Shown in pieces: positions 63,626-64,000 of a DNA stretch of 64,000 bases. A program made the position numbers and the translations under genes. Positions within the stretch are counted from its first letter, which is position 1. The number at the start of each line of letters is the position of its first letter. Origin of the DNA: Liolophura sinensis (lineage: Eukaryota; Mollusca; Polyplacophora; Chitonida; Chitonidae); NCBI RefSeq assembly GCF_032854445.1, contig NC_088305.1, forward strand, positions 11,641,717 to 11,705,716. The letters are read 5' to 3'. Below the pieces are notes generated by a model, which worked only from the letters and a program-made list of their open reading frames with translations, did not search any database and was not told the DNA's origin.

Positions 63626-64000
63626 ATACAACATACCAATTTCCTAACACAGCTCCATAATCACCTCTATGATCAGATCTCCAGGCTTCTGGCCATCCTT
63701 ACTACCACCTTCCTGGGCTTTGCTCTCACACACCCATACTGTCCACATGTAATGGCGTAAGGTGTCCCATAACCTATCCCATTCACTAACTACTTCCTAC
63801 AGGCTAGGGATCTGTAAAAAGTCAGCAGCATGTGCTGTATTTAAGGTTATCATTTCTGTATCCCTTTCCCCTTCCCCTCTCCCCCTTTCATCACACAGCC
63901 AGTATCAATCCTTCCCTCACAGGGCTAATACACTTCACCATTTCCTGGTCCCGGGCACCTAGTCCTTTATCTGCCTCAGTCACTCATGCTGGTGTTATTA

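Larger units (their letters stand above)
59441..64000. other. Probable intron of the PACT gene, continuing off the window
   Basis: No exon of adequate quality found. A 48-nt minus-strand stretch at 63665-63712 is open and bounded by AG and GT, but its acceptor has no pyrimidine tract and its phase does not match exon 1. Confidence 0.45.

Noticed and set aside
63665..63712. Possible 48-nt PACT-gene exon (EGGSKDGQKPGDLIIE)
   Set aside because: Bounded by AG and GT and open, but the acceptor lacks a pyrimidine tract and its outgoing phase 0 does not fit exon 1, which needs phase 1.

Overview
This is an intron-rich animal nuclear sequence, most likely from a mollusc or a close lophotrochozoan. 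The genes are split into short exons with GT-AG borders. A tRNA-derived SINE with an (AAAT)n tail recurs at least 18 times, of a general type I associate with marine molluscs (recollection, not searched). Nothing is bacterial: no operons, CRISPR or ribosome-binding sites.

Three protein-coding genes can be supported. (1) 3943-5044, minus: methylthioribose-1-phosphate isomerase (MRI1, methionine salvage). Its coding region has no intron, and an apparent one-base frame break separates the conserved N-terminus from the rest. (2) 7485-13285, plus: a five-exon, 255-residue membrane protein of the DUF1295 / steroid-5-alpha-reductase-like family, head-to-head with MRI1. (3) 21804-59440, minus: 36 phase-consistent exons (about 2,260 codons) for the C-terminal part of a giant coiled-coil centrosomal scaffold of the pericentrin/AKAP9 family. 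It ends in a clear PACT domain at about 26.2-21.8 kb. Its 5' end lies beyond the right edge of the window and its last coding exon is unresolved. It is convergent with gene 2.

Layout: 1-3.9 kb SINE remnants and a G-rich minisatellite; 3.9-5.1 kb MRI1; 5.1-6.2 kb a (TATG)n microsatellite with a SINE fragment inside it; 7.5-13.3 kb the DUF1295 gene; 13.3-14.45 kb a 22-bp minisatellite; 14.5-21.8 kb SINEs and tandem repeats with no convincing gene; 21.8-59.4 kb the PACT gene; 59.4-64 kb probably its upstream intron.

The genes do not form a pathway. The most unusual feature is a recurring architecture in which minisatellites have grown out of exon edges. The 22-bp array is a reiteration of the last codons and stop codon of the DUF1295 gene. 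A 65-bp array of about 30 units reiterates the 3' end and splice donor of a PACT-gene exon. An 87-bp array abuts a candidate microexon donor. SINE tails also lie within 10-65 nt upstream of several splice acceptors. A CpG-rich patch inside the PACT gene carries an in-phase candidate alternative first exon. All exon models come from reading frames, splice-site motifs and phase agreement; no transcript data were available.
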